Shown piece after piece: positions 9,017 through 17,458 of a stretch of DNA of 64,000 bases. Within the stretch, counting starts at the first letter, position 1. Every line of letters begins with the position of its first letter. The notes below the pieces were generated by a model. The model was given only the letters and a program-made list of their open reading frames with translations. It searched no databases and was not told where the DNA came from. Source of the DNA: CAWDVH01 sp963805705 (lineage in GTDB: Bacteria > Actinomycetota > Actinomycetes > Streptosporangiales > Streptosporangiaceae); assembly GCA_963805705.1 (NCBI GenBank), contig CAWDVH010000004.1:496001-560000 (forward strand), given 5' to 3'. Made by a program: the position numbers and the translations under genes.

Positions 9017-9403
9017 GTTCCGTTCCTCGATCCTCGCGCACAACGCGGCAAGCCCGCAGCACCGCCCAACCCTTCCCCGCGGGGCCTCCGGCGGCACCGG
9101 GGAAGGGTCAGCGTCGCTCGCCCCCGAAGACAGCCGCCAGCACCTGCGCCGAGGCAGCCGTCACCTGCGCCGGGGCAGCCGTCACCACGCCCGCGGCCGC
9201 GGCTGCGGGCACGATGAGAACGGCGTGCCGGAACATGCCCCAAATGATCCGGCACTGGCCCGGCTGCCCGCGAATGGTTTTCCGGCACAGCTCCCCGGTA
9301 GCTGGCATGACCGTCAGGCGTCGCCACCGTCGCGGCTTCGCGGGCCGGGCGCTGGCCGCGACTGCTTCGTCAGCGGCACGGGTTACCCGGGCCCGGTGCC
9401 CTG

Positions 9404-9430
9404 TTGAAACGGTCCGGCTGAGCGTATTAT
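9404..9430 (+). promoter_or_regulatory. Candidate sigma-70-type promoter
   Basis: TTGAAA at 9404-9409 and TATTAT at 9425-9430, separated by 15 bp. Such AT-rich hexamers stand out in this GC-rich sequence, but the spacer is 2 bp short of ideal. It points rightward into a gene-free stretch ending in a perfect hairpin. Confidence 0.35.
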
Positions 9431-9436
9431 TGAGGT

Positions 9437-9609
9437 TCTGCTCCGGACCCGGCAGCCGCTCTCGTGCGCATTCCTGCGATTGCGGCAAGGTTCCGGAGTT
9501 TTTCTTTTGTTCCCTGGATGCGAGGCGCCGGAAAAGGTCAGGTGCAGTCGTGTCGCTCTTGACCAGGAGGGGACGGGCCGTCTCGCCGCGCACGGCGAGA
9601 CGGCCCGCA
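9437..9609 (+). ncRNA. Candidate small RNA ending in a perfect hairpin
   Basis: The 796-base gap 9017-9812 between the leftward EF-Tu paralogue and the rightward glycosyltransferase has no convincing protein gene; open frames in it lack homology and ribosome binding sites. A transcript from the TTGAAA/TATTAT promoter would run about 170 nt to a perfect 14-bp inverted repeat (9574-9587 with 9594-9607, six-base loop). There is no U-tract. The case rests only on promoter plus hairpin, so the call is tentative. Confidence 0.3.
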
Positions 9610-9697
9610 GGCGCGCTATGAGTACCGGCATGGGGCCTGTTCCTGATCGCTGCGGGCGGGGTGTCGCCGTCTGCCGTGCCCGCGGGCTCGACGTTCG

Positions 9698-9790
9698 ATG
9701 TTAACTTCTACGTCGTGGGTTATCGTGCTCATCGCCGGCGCCCTGGGCCTCATGCTGCTGGCCTGTCATCCAAGATCACTTACTACCTGA
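9698..9790 (+). CDS. Possible 30-residue membrane micropeptide
   Basis: An ATG-initiated 30-residue frame, MLTSTSWVIVLIAGALGLML and ten further residues, that would form one membrane helix, 22 bases before the glycosyltransferase start. No clear ribosome binding site precedes it, and short hydrophobic frames arise by chance. It could be a leader peptide for the downstream gene or nothing. Confidence 0.2.
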   Translation: MLTSTSWVIVLIAGALGLMLLACHPRSLTT

Positions 9791-9812
9791 GAATCAGGCG
9801 AAGGATCCGGAC

Positions 9813-11237
9813 ATGACGCTCATGCATGAGGTTTCCGTTCCCCGGCAGCCGGTCGCCGTCCTGGAACCCGTCATCGGTGCCGAGCGGTACGCGCGGCTGG
9901 TCACTGCCGCCAGCCGGTTCCGGGAGATGCTCGGCGACCGGACAATCTGGAACGTCAACTCGGCTGCGGTCGGCGGCGGCGTCGCGGAGATGCTGCGCGT
10001 GCTCGTGGCGTACGTCGCGGGCCTGGATATCCCGGTCCGCTGGACGGTGATTGGCGGCGACGCTGACTTCTTCGCGATTACCAAGCGGCTGCACAACCAG
10101 ATTCACGGCCAGGTCGGCGACGCCGGGCCGGTGGACCGCGCTGACGCCGGCCACTACGAGCAGGTCCTCGCCGCCAACGCCGATGAGCTGCTCGCGCAGG
10201 TGCGCCCTGGCGATGTCGCGCTGCTGCATGACCCGCAGACAGCCGGCCTGGCCGCCGCCCTGACCAGGGCCGGCGTGCGGGTGGTGTGGCGCTCTCACAT
10301 CGGCCTGGACTGGCAGAATGACGCAACGCGCGGGGCCTGGGACTTCCTGCGGCCCTACCTGGAGCCCGCGCACGGATTCGTCTTCTCCCGCCGGCAGTAT
10401 GTGCCGGCCTGGATACCGGGGACCCGGTGCCGGATCATCCCGCCGTCGATCGATCCGCTCTCGGCCAAGAACCAGGACCTCGAGGTCGGCACGGTGCAGG
10501 CGATCCTGGCCACCATCGGGGTGCTGAGCGGCGTCGCGCCTGATAGGCCGGGACGCTTCACGCGCAGCGACGGCACGCTCGGCCAGGTCACCCGCGCCGG
10601 GCTGGTGACCTGCGAGGACAGGCCCGGCCCGACTGACCCCGTCGTCGTGCAGGTCTCGCGCTGGGACCGGCTCAAGGACATGTCCGGCGTGATGCGCGGC
10701 TTCGTAGAGCACGTCATGCCGCACAGCCCCGGATACCTGATGCTGGTTGGCCCGGCCGTCAGCGGGGTGGCCGATGATCCTGAGGGCGCCGTCGTCTTCG
10801 GCGAGTGCCTGGCGCAATGGCATGGCCTGCCCGCGGCCGCCCGCCAGCGGGTGCTGCTGGTGACGCTGCCGCTCGATGACATCGAGGAGAACGCGGCCGT
10901 GGTCAATGCGATCCAGCGGCACGCGACGGTGATCGTGCAGAAGAGCCTCGCCGAGGGATTCGGGCTGACCGTGGCCGAGGGCATGTGGAAGGGACGCCCG
11001 GTGGTCGGCTCGGCGGTCGGCGGGATACTGGACCAGATCGCCGACGGCACGGGCTTGCTGGTGCGGGACCCCGCCGATCTGGCCGCGTTCGGGTCCGCGG
11101 TGCGGCAGCTGCTCGATCATCCCGGCGACGCCGAGCGCATGGGCCGGGCGGGCCGGGAATATACGCGCGAGCATTACGTCGGCGACCGGCATCTACTGCA
11201 GCTCGCAGCGCTTTTCGAGTCGGTCATCAGCGATTAG
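9813..11237 (+). CDS. GT4 glycosyltransferase, trehalose synthase TreT-like
   Basis: A 474-residue GT-B enzyme. The N-terminal block IWNVNSAAVGGGVAEMLRVL, then VRWTVIGGDADFFAITKRLHN, matches the TreT subfamily, which joins NDP-glucose to glucose to give trehalose in one step. The C-terminal donor-binding motif is KSLAEGFGLTVAEGMWKGRPVVGS, typical of GT4. A segment around residues 225-275 is longer than I expect for the family. The ATG has AAGGAT about 9 bases upstream. No otsA/otsB or treS lies nearby, so it would be a stand-alone trehalose route; the acceptor is inference. Confidence 0.8.
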   Translation: MTLMHEVSVPRQPVAVLEPVIGAERYARLVTAASRFREMLGDRTIWNVNSAAVGGGVAEMLRVLVAYVAGLDIPVRWTVIGGDADFFAITKRLHNQIHGQVGDAGPVDRADAGHYEQVLAANADELLAQVRPGDVALLHDPQTAGLAAALTRAGVRVVWRSHIGLDWQNDATRGAWDFLRPYLEPAHGFVFSRRQYVPAWIPGTRCRIIPPSIDPLSAKNQDLEVGTVQAILATIGVLSGVAPDRPGRFTRSDGTLGQVTRAGLVTCEDRPGPTDPVVVQVSRWDRLKDMSGVMRGFVEHVMPHSPGYLMLVGPAVSGVADDPEGAVVFGECLAQWHGLPAAARQRVLLVTLPLDDIEENAAVVNAIQRHATVIVQKSLAEGFGLTVAEGMWKGRPVVGSAVGGILDQIADGTGLLVRDPADLAAFGSAVRQLLDHPGDAERMGRAGREYTREHYVGDRHLLQLAALFESVISD

Positions 11238-11288
11238 GCGCACTCAGGCGGCGGGCCGCCCTAGGGAGACCAGGGTCCCACTGGCTGC

Positions 11289-11837
11289 TCAACCGGACGG
11301 CGTGACCGGGGACCACATGCCGAACCACTGCTCGGCGCCGTAGGCTTCGAACCGCTCTACCTCGGTGAACCCCAGCTTCGCCGCGAGGCGCATCGAGCGG
11401 ACGTTGGCGGTCTGGGTAAAGAGCACCACCGGCTCGCCGGGAAGCGTGCCGGCGAACCAGTCGAGTGCCGCTGCGCATGCCTCGGCGGCGTACCCGCATC
11501 CCCACGCCTCCGGCAGGAACAGGTAGCCGAGCTCGACCTCCCCGGCATCCGGAAGGACGTGACCCGGACGCTCCGCGTCGCGCCGATCGAGCGTGATCAT
11601 GCCGATCATCGCTCCGTCGAGATCGACCACGAAAAGGCCGGGGCGCCGTCCGGGCACCTCAGGCGTCTCGCGCTCGAGCTCATCACGCGGTCGGGGGCCA
11701 CCGACGTAGGCGCCCACCTCTGGCGAGGCGAACAGGTCGATGGCCGCCGCACGATCCCTGGCCTCGGACTCGCGGAGCAAGAGCCGCTCGGTCCTGATCG
11801 GGGCAGGCGGCCAGGCGACGGGTCCCAGGTCTGCCAC
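11289..11837 (-). CDS. GNAT family N-acetyltransferase (RimJ/RimL-like)
   Basis: A 182-residue acetyl-CoA-dependent acetyltransferase. IRTERLLLRESEARD at residues 14-28 is the usual start of the RimJ/RimL branch. The acetyl-CoA loop is in LPEAWGCGYAAEACAAALDW, and QTANVRSMRLAAKLGFTEVERF forms motif B. The substrate may be a protein N terminus or a small amine. GTG start at 11837. It is convergent with the glycosyltransferase, with 51 bases between stops. Confidence 0.85.
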   Translation of the reverse strand: MADLGPVAWPPAPIRTERLLLRESEARDRAAAIDLFASPEVGAYVGGPRPRDELERETPEVPGRRPGLFVVDLDGAMIGMITLDRRDAERPGHVLPDAGEVELGYLFLPEAWGCGYAAEACAAALDWFAGTLPGEPVVLFTQTANVRSMRLAAKLGFTEVERFEAYGAEQWFGMWSPVTPSG

Positions 11838-11946
11838 GCGGGCAGGCTAGCAGATGGTCAAACCACCGAGCGGGAACGCTTCACTGCCCGGCAGCGGGCC
11901 TAGCCGGCCGGACGAGACGGGATGGGGCGGCTCCGCAGAGCCGGGA

Positions 11947-14328
11947 TCAGCCTTGCTGGGGGCGCCAGCGACTGTGCTGCGTACCGGGCTCGCCGGCCCG
12001 GATCAGGTCCAGCCGCGGGCGCGGGCCGTCGGTGCGTCCGGCGAACGGCTTGCGGCTGCCGGCCTGGTACTGGTCGGGCCAGTCGGCGCCCGGCCCGGCG
12101 TAGTCCTGATCGGCGGCGGCGTGCAGCGTCCAGTTCGGGTCGTACAGGTGCGGCCGTCCGAGCGCGACCAGGTCGGCGCGCCCGGCCAGCAGCAGCGAGT
12201 TGACGTCGTCATAGGACGAGATCGCGCCGACCGCGATCACCGCGACGCCGTACCGGGCGCCGACCTCGTTGCGGATCCGGTCCGCGTAGGGCGTCTGGTA
12301 GCTGCGGCCGAACGCCGGCTCCTCGGCTTTGATCACCTGCCCGGTGGACACGTTAATCGCGTCGGCGCCGCGGGAGGCAAAGGCCCTGGCGATCTCGACC
12401 GCGTCCTCGATGTCATTGCCGCCCTCGTACCAGTCGGTAGCCGAGATCCGTACGCTGATCGCCCGTTCCGGTGGCCAGACCGCGCGGATGGCGTCGAACA
12501 CCTCGAGCGGATAGCGCAGCCGGCCGGCTAGCGGTCCTCCGTAGGCGTCAGTGCGCAGGTTCGACAGCGGGGACAGGAAGGACGACAGCAGGTAGCCGTG
12601 CGCGCAGTGCAGCTCCAGCAGGTCGAAGCCGGCCCGCGCGGCCGCGCGGGCGGAAGCGGCGAACTGCTCCTTGATCTGCTCCATCTCGGCGACAGTGAGC
12701 TCGCGGGGGACCTGGTTGCCCGCGGAGTAGGCGACGGGCGACGGCCCGACCACCGTCCAGTTGGCCTCGGCCAGCGGCTCGTCGATTCCCTCCCACATGA
12801 GCCTGGTGGAGCCCTTGCGGCCTGAGTGGCCGAGCTGGATCCCGATCTTGGCCGTGCTCCGGTCGTGCACGAAGTCGACCACCCGCTTCCATGACGCCTC
12901 GTGCTGGGCCGTGTACATGCCGGCGCAGCCGGGCGTGATCCGGCCGGTGGACGATACGCAGACCATCTCGGTCATCACCAGAGCGGCGCCGCCCAGCGCG
13001 CGAGCGCCGAGGGAGACCAGGTGGAACGGGCCGGGATCACCTTCAGCGGCGGAGTACAGGTCCATCGGCGCGACAATGACGCGGTTCTTCAGCTCGACTC
13101 CGCGGAGCCTGAAGGGCTGGAACATCGGCGGCCGGGGGACGGCCGCGGGAATCAGGCCGCGGCGAGCCGCCTGGCCGGCGAACCAGTCGTCCATGCCGGA
13201 GACGAATTCCGGGTCACGCAGGCGCAGGTTGTCGTAGGTGATCCGGCGGCTGCGGGTGATGATGTTGAATGCGAACTGCTGTGGCTCCTGGTTCACGTAA
13301 TGGCTGATGTTCTCGAACCACTCCAGGCTGGCCTGGGCCGCGCGCTGGGTGGACAACACGACCGGCCGGCGTTCCATCTCGTAGGCGGCGAGGCCGTCGG
13401 CGGCGGAGTCGCTCTCGTGCAGGCAGGCGGCCAGCGCCAGCGCATCTTCCATCGCGAGCTTGGTCCCCGAGCCGATCGAGAAGTGCGCCGTGTGCGCGGC
13501 GTCTCCGAGCAGCACCAGGTTGCCGTACCGCCACCTCTCGTTGCGTACGGTCGTGAAGTTCTGCCACTTGGAGTTGTTGGCCAGGATCTGGTGCCCGTCC
13601 AGCACGTCGGCGAACAGCTCGCGGACTACTTCGATCGACTTCTCATCGCTGATGCCGGGCGGCAAGGACGTCGCGGCGAGCTGGGCGAAGCCGGCCCGGT
13701 GCCACACGTCGTTGTGCATCTCCACGATGAACGTGCTGCGGTCCGTGCTGTACGGATAGCCGTGGATCTGCATGATCCCGTGCGGCGTCTCACGGATATA
13801 GAACTTGAACGCCTCGAACACCAGGTCGGTGCCGAGCCACATGTACGTGCTGTGCCGCGGCTCGAGGCTCGGCTGGAAGACGTCGGCGAATTTGGTGCGG
13901 GTGGCCGAGTTGGCCCCGTCGGCGGCGACGACCAGGTCGTAGTCCCGGCCGAGCGCGTCGGCATCCGGTGCCGGGGTCCGGTAGCTGAGCCGGACGCCGA
14001 GCTCGCCGCAGCGTTCCCGCAGGATCTGCAGCAGCCCCTGGCGGCTTATCGCGGCGAATCCCTGGCCGCCGGCGGTGGTGACCGTGCCGCGGAAATGGAC
14101 ATCGATATCGTCCCAGCGGGCGAATCGCTCGGCCATCCTGGCGTAGATCACGGTGTCAGCGTGCTCTATGCCGCCCAGGGTCTCATCGCTCAGCACCACG
14201 CCGAAGCCGAACGTGTCGTCCGGGGCGTCGCGCTCCCAGACGCTCACGTCGTGGGCCGGGTCCAGGGACTTCATCAGCGCCGAGAAGTACAGGCCCCCAG
14301 GGCCGCCGCCGACTACCGCGATGCGCAC
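11947..14328 (-). CDS. Fused aryl-CoA monooxygenase / OYE-type reductase (2-aminobenzoyl-CoA or salicylyl-CoA type)
   Basis: A 793-residue two-domain enzyme. Residues 1-380 are a class A flavin monooxygenase: GGGPGG at the N terminus, the DGANSATR motif, and GDAAHTAHFSIGSGTKLAMEDA binding FAD. Residues about 400-770 are an old-yellow-enzyme FMN reductase with HCAHGYLLSSFLSPLSN and the YGG motif. This fusion is known from aerobic CoA-dependent anthranilate degradation (2-aminobenzoyl-CoA monooxygenase/reductase) and from annotated salicylyl-CoA 5-hydroxylases. The GTG start at 14328 gives the Rossmann motif at once and overlaps the ligase stop by 16 bases. The partner ligase and RidA favour anthranilate, but the sequence does not settle it. 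Confidence 0.88.
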   Translation of the reverse strand: MRIAVVGGGPGGLYFSALMKSLDPAHDVSVWERDAPDDTFGFGVVLSDETLGGIEHADTVIYARMAERFARWDDIDVHFRGTVTTAGGQGFAAISRQGLLQILRERCGELGVRLSYRTPAPDADALGRDYDLVVAADGANSATRTKFADVFQPSLEPRHSTYMWLGTDLVFEAFKFYIRETPHGIMQIHGYPYSTDRSTFIVEMHNDVWHRAGFAQLAATSLPPGISDEKSIEVVRELFADVLDGHQILANNSKWQNFTTVRNERWRYGNLVLLGDAAHTAHFSIGSGTKLAMEDALALAACLHESDSAADGLAAYEMERRPVVLSTQRAAQASLEWFENISHYVNQEPQQFAFNIITRSRRITYDNLRLRDPEFVSGMDDWFAGQAARRGLIPAAVPRPPMFQPFRLRGVELKNRVIVAPMDLYSAAEGDPGPFHLVSLGARALGGAALVMTEMVCVSSTGRITPGCAGMYTAQHEASWKRVVDFVHDRSTAKIGIQLGHSGRKGSTRLMWEGIDEPLAEANWTVVGPSPVAYSAGNQVPRELTVAEMEQIKEQFAASARAAARAGFDLLELHCAHGYLLSSFLSPLSNLRTDAYGGPLAGRLRYPLEVFDAIRAVWPPERAISVRISATDWYEGGNDIEDAVEIARAFASRGADAINVSTGQVIKAEEPAFGRSYQTPYADRIRNEVGARYGVAVIAVGAISSYDDVNSLLLAGRADLVALGRPHLYDPNWTLHAAADQDYAGPGADWPDQYQAGSRKPFAGRTDGPRPRLDLIRAGEPGTQHSRWRPQQG

Positions 14329-15944
14329 TGATCGACACCGGCAGCCGGCCGCAGGACGAAACGCTGCAGCTTCCCGGTGGCAGTCCGGGGGAGGGCGGCA
14401 GCGAACTCCATCGAGCGGGGGTACTTGTACGGTGCGATGACCGTCCTGGTGAATGCCTGCAGCTCCGCGACCTTCGCCGCGTCGCCCGTGACCCCCGCAC
14501 GCAGCACCACGATCGCGTGGACGATCATTCCGCGCTCGGCGTCTGGCCGGCCCACGACCGCGCACTCGGCCACGTCCGGGTGCTGTTCCAGGGCCCGCTC
14601 GACCTCGGGCGCCCCGATGTTGTACCCCGATGAGACGATCATGTCGTCGCTGCGGGCCTGGTACCAGAGATAGCCGTCGGCGTCTCGGATGAATGTGTCA
14701 CCGGTAATGTTCCAGCCGTTCTGGACGTAGGCGGCCTGGCGCGCATCATTGAGGTAGCGGCAGCCGGTGGGCCCCATGACGGCCAGCTGTCCCGGTACCC
14801 CGTCGGGAGCGGGAGTGCCGTCCGGGCCGAGGACCGCGATCCGGTAGCCGGGCACGGCCCGGCCGGTGGCGCCCGGCCTGATGTCATCATCGGCGGCCGA
14901 GGCGAAAATGTGCAGCATCTCGGTCGTGCCGATGCCGTCGATCAGCCGCACGCCCGTGGCCTGGTGGAACTCCTCCCAGACGGCCTTGGGCAGGTGCTCG
15001 CCGGCGGACACCGCCCGCCGGAGCCCGAGCAGCTTGCCCGCCATCCCGCCGCGCAGCATGGCCCGGTAGGCGGTCGGCGCGCTGAACACCACGGTCGCGC
15101 CGTAATCGTGGACGGCCTCGGCCAGCTCCGCCGGCGTGGCCTTCTCGAGCAGCAGGACCGAGGCGCCGGCCCGCAGCGGGAACACCAGCAGGCCGCCGAG
15201 CCCGAACGTGAACGCCAGCGGCGGCGTGCCGGTGAAGATGTCGGCCGGGCGGGGCTTGACCACATGCCGGGAGAACGTGTCGGCGATGGCCAGGATGTCG
15301 CGGTGGAAGTGCATGGTGGCCTTGGGCTTGCCGGTGGTGCCTGAGGTAGTGGCCAGCACGGCCACGTCGTCAGCGGCCGTCTCGACATCGGTGAACGAGG
15401 CACTCTTGCCCGCGCATCGGGCGATGAGGCCCGAAGCGCTGTCGTCGCCGAACGTCACCAGCGGCAGCCCCGGCGCGGCGTCCGCCAGGTCGGCGACAAA
15501 ACGGTGATCGCAGAGCAGGATGGTCGAGCGGGTGAGCTCGATGAGATCGGCCAGCTCCGCGCTGCGCAGCAGCGGCATCGTCGTGACGGTTACCCCGCCG
15601 GCCTTCAGCACGCCGAACCAGCAGGCCACCAGCCAGGGATTGTTCGGGCCGCGCAGCAGTACCCGCTGGCCAGGAACCAGGCCGAGATCCTCGCTGAGCA
15701 CGCGGGCGACCTGATTCGACCGGGCCAGGAGGTCTCCGTAGCTCCAGGCCGCGGCCGGCGAGCGCAGGCAGGGCTGGTCCGGCCCGAGCCGGGCCACCAT
15801 CTCGTCGAGCAGGGCGGTCGCGCAGTTGAGCCGGTCCGGGTAATGCAGCTCGGGCAGATCGAAGCACAGCTGGGGCCACTGCTCGGCGGGCGGCAGGTTG
15901 TCGCGGCAGAACGTGTCGGCATGGGCAGACGGAGAAAGCTGCAT
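14313..15944 (-). CDS. Aryl-CoA ligase (2-aminobenzoate/benzoate-CoA ligase family)
   Basis: A 543-residue ANL ligase that would convert an aromatic acid, ATP and CoA to the aryl-CoA. The start region (SAHADTFCRDNLPPAEQWP) is typical of 2-aminobenzoate- and benzoate-CoA ligases. Motifs: TTSGTTGKPKATMHFHRD, GTTEMLHIF, the hinge RSDDMIVSSGYNIGAPEVE, and the C-terminal lysine in RTATGKLQRF. ATG 15944 follows AAGG by 7 bases; a GTG directly before it at 15947 is possible. It is first in a two-gene leftward operon with the monooxygenase and is divergent from the PaaX-type regulator. Confidence 0.88.
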   Translation of the reverse strand: MQLSPSAHADTFCRDNLPPAEQWPQLCFDLPELHYPDRLNCATALLDEMVARLGPDQPCLRSPAAAWSYGDLLARSNQVARVLSEDLGLVPGQRVLLRGPNNPWLVACWFGVLKAGGVTVTTMPLLRSAELADLIELTRSTILLCDHRFVADLADAAPGLPLVTFGDDSASGLIARCAGKSASFTDVETAADDVAVLATTSGTTGKPKATMHFHRDILAIADTFSRHVVKPRPADIFTGTPPLAFTFGLGGLLVFPLRAGASVLLLEKATPAELAEAVHDYGATVVFSAPTAYRAMLRGGMAGKLLGLRRAVSAGEHLPKAVWEEFHQATGVRLIDGIGTTEMLHIFASAADDDIRPGATGRAVPGYRIAVLGPDGTPAPDGVPGQLAVMGPTGCRYLNDARQAAYVQNGWNITGDTFIRDADGYLWYQARSDDMIVSSGYNIGAPEVERALEQHPDVAECAVVGRPDAERGMIVHAIVVLRAGVTGDAAKVAELQAFTRTVIAPYKYPRSMEFAAALPRTATGKLQRFVLRPAAGVDQCASR

Positions 15945-15964
15945 CACGGACCTTCTACCCGGTG

Positions 15965-16007
15965 GACGACAGATGATGACGCTAGTATGCCCTCCAGGTG
16001 ACGACAG
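15965..16007. promoter_or_regulatory. Direct repeat GACGACAG in the ligase/regulator gap
   Basis: GACGACAG occurs at 15965-15972 and 16000-16007, 35 bases apart, between the divergent ligase and PaaX-type genes. It could be an operator; no experimental basis. Confidence 0.25.
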
Positions 16008-16042
16008 TCAAGGTAGCAACATAAAGTGCGCCCGGCGATGGG

Positions 16043-16071
16043 AAACCATGGCCGGCGGCGAGAAACTATGG
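16043..16071. promoter_or_regulatory. Direct repeat AAACYATGG just before the regulator start
   Basis: AAACCATGG at 16043-16051 and AAACTATGG at 16063-16071 are spaced 20 bp apart, about two helical turns, ending 7 bases before the PaaX-type GTG. The position suits autoregulation or control of the divergent ligase operon. Confidence 0.35.
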
Positions 16072-16078
16072 TGAGCGC

Positions 16079-16918
16079 GTGCCCACGCTGACTGCCGCAG
16101 AGGCCGGCCTCGGCAATGTCCAGCCGAGGGAGCTGATCGTCACCATCTACGGCCTGTACGCCCGTGCCGAGCACAACTGGCTGTCGGTGGCGTCGCTGGT
16201 CCGGCTGATGGCCGAGCTCGGGGTCGACGGGCCCGCCGTGCGCTCCTCGGTGTCCCGGCTCAAGCGGCGCGACACCCTGCGCAGCCTGCGGCTCGACGGC
16301 GCAGCCGGATACGCCTTATCGCCGTCGTCAGTGGATGTTCTCCGCGAGGGTGATGCCCGCATCTTCGACCGGCGTCGTGCCACCCTCGAGGATGGCTGGG
16401 TGCTGGTGGTGTTCTCGGTTCCGGAAACGGAGCGGGACAAGCGTCACGAGCTGCGCACCTGGCTGACCAGGCTGGGATTCGCGGCGGCGGCCCCCGGCGT
16501 CTGGGTGGCGCCTGGCATCGTGGCGGATGAGACTTGGGCCGTGCTGGCCAGGCGCGGACTGGACACCTACGCCGACATCTTCCGCGGCGCCCACCTGGCC
16601 TTCGCTGACCTGCGCGGCAAGGTCGCCCAGTGGTGGGACCTCGATGAGCTCTCCGCGCAGTACGCGCAGTTCATCGCTCACCTCCGGCCGCTGGCCAGCC
16701 GCTGGGCGAGACAGCCGATGCCGGCCAGGGAGGCGTTCGTGGCGTACATCCCGATGCTGACGTCCTGGCGCCGGCTGCCTTACCTCGACCCTGGCCTGCC
16801 GCTGGACCTGCTGCCCGGCCGGTGGAACGGCGTTACGGCCGGCGATCTGTTCAGCCAGCTCAACCTCCGGCTGGCTGATCCGGCCCGCCAGTACGCGCTG
16901 AGCGTCATCCGCCGCTGA
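16079..16918 (+). CDS. PaaX family transcriptional regulator
   Basis: A 279-residue regulator. Residues 15-85 form a winged HTH (RELIVTIYGLYARA, then VRSSVSRLKRRDTL). The centre (EDGWVLVVFSVPETERDKRHELRTWL) is the Cas2-like PaaX domain, and the C terminus is the helical PaaX domain. PaaX represses phenylacetate genes and responds to phenylacetyl-CoA; by analogy this one may sense an aryl-CoA. It is divergent from the aryl-CoA ligase and monooxygenase operon, the usual arrangement of a local regulator. GTG start at 16079 with a weak ribosome binding site. Confidence 0.88.
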   Translation: MPTLTAAEAGLGNVQPRELIVTIYGLYARAEHNWLSVASLVRLMAELGVDGPAVRSSVSRLKRRDTLRSLRLDGAAGYALSPSSVDVLREGDARIFDRRRATLEDGWVLVVFSVPETERDKRHELRTWLTRLGFAAAAPGVWVAPGIVADETWAVLARRGLDTYADIFRGAHLAFADLRGKVAQWWDLDELSAQYAQFIAHLRPLASRWARQPMPAREAFVAYIPMLTSWRRLPYLDPGLPLDLLPGRWNGVTAGDLFSQLNLRLADPARQYALSVIRR

Positions 16919-16954
16919 GGCCGGCCCGCGGCCCCGGGCGCCCGGCGGCTCCCG

Positions 16955-17401
16955 CTACCCGGGGGCTCCCGGCACCTCGGCGGCCTCGGGCCGCTCGGCG
17001 GTCCCCGGCAACTCGGCGGTCCCCTGCAGCTCGACCAGGGCGTCGACGCCCCAGAGCCTGCTCACCCCGATTGCCGCCATCGCCGGGTAGTGGTCGCCCA
17101 CCAGGCGCCGCCATACCCGGCCGATCTCGCCCGCATGGACCTGGTAATCATCCATGTCCACGATGTAGATCGTCATGCTCGCGAGCTGGCCCGGCTCGCC
17201 CCCGGCCGCCCGCAAGGCGGTCAGGAGGTTGCCGAGGGCCTGCTCGAACTGCTCGACGACGGTCGAGCCGGCTATGTGGCCGCCAGCGTCCAGCGCGGTC
17301 TGCCCGGCCAGGTGAACGGTCGTCGTGCCCGAGGCGCGAACGGCATGCGAGAAGCCGGACGGCTTCGCCAGCGAGGCCGGGTTAATCAGCTCCATGCTCA
17401 T
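16955..17401 (-). CDS. RidA family (YjgF/YER057c) protein lacking the catalytic arginine
   Basis: A 148-residue RidA fold. SGFSHAVRASGTTTVHLAGQTALDAGGHI matches the family N terminus, and FEQALGNLLTALRAAGGEPGQLASMTIYIVDM the centre. RidA enzymes hydrolyse reactive enamines and imines using an arginine in a PARxxV motif; here the segment reads YPAMAAIGVSRL, with Met in that place. Such loss is known in the Rid4-Rid7 subfamilies, some of which sit in degradation clusters. The C terminus has an extra tail built from 18-bp repeats. In an anthranilate pathway it could help release the amino group; inference. It follows the enoyl-CoA hydratase by 57 bases. Confidence 0.8.
   Translation of the reverse strand: MSMELINPASLAKPSGFSHAVRASGTTTVHLAGQTALDAGGHIAGSTVVEQFEQALGNLLTALRAAGGEPGQLASMTIYIVDMDDYQVHAGEIGRVWRRLVGDHYPAMAAIGVSRLWGVDALVELQGTAELPGTAERPEAAEVPGAPG
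16994..17029 (-). repeat. 18-bp tandem repeat in the RidA tail
   Basis: Two near-identical 18-bp units (16994-17011 and 17012-17029, three differences) encode the Pro/Glu/Ala-rich tail beyond the RidA fold. Confidence 0.7.
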
Positions 17402-17458
17402 GGGCGCCTGGCTCTCCTTCGGTGTCGCCGGGCCGCTGCCGCAGGTCCCGGCCGCCCC

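Noticed and set aside
9108..9621. Open frames on both strands in the tuf/glycosyltransferase gap
   Set aside because: No ribosome binding sites, Arg/Ser-rich translations, no conserved features.
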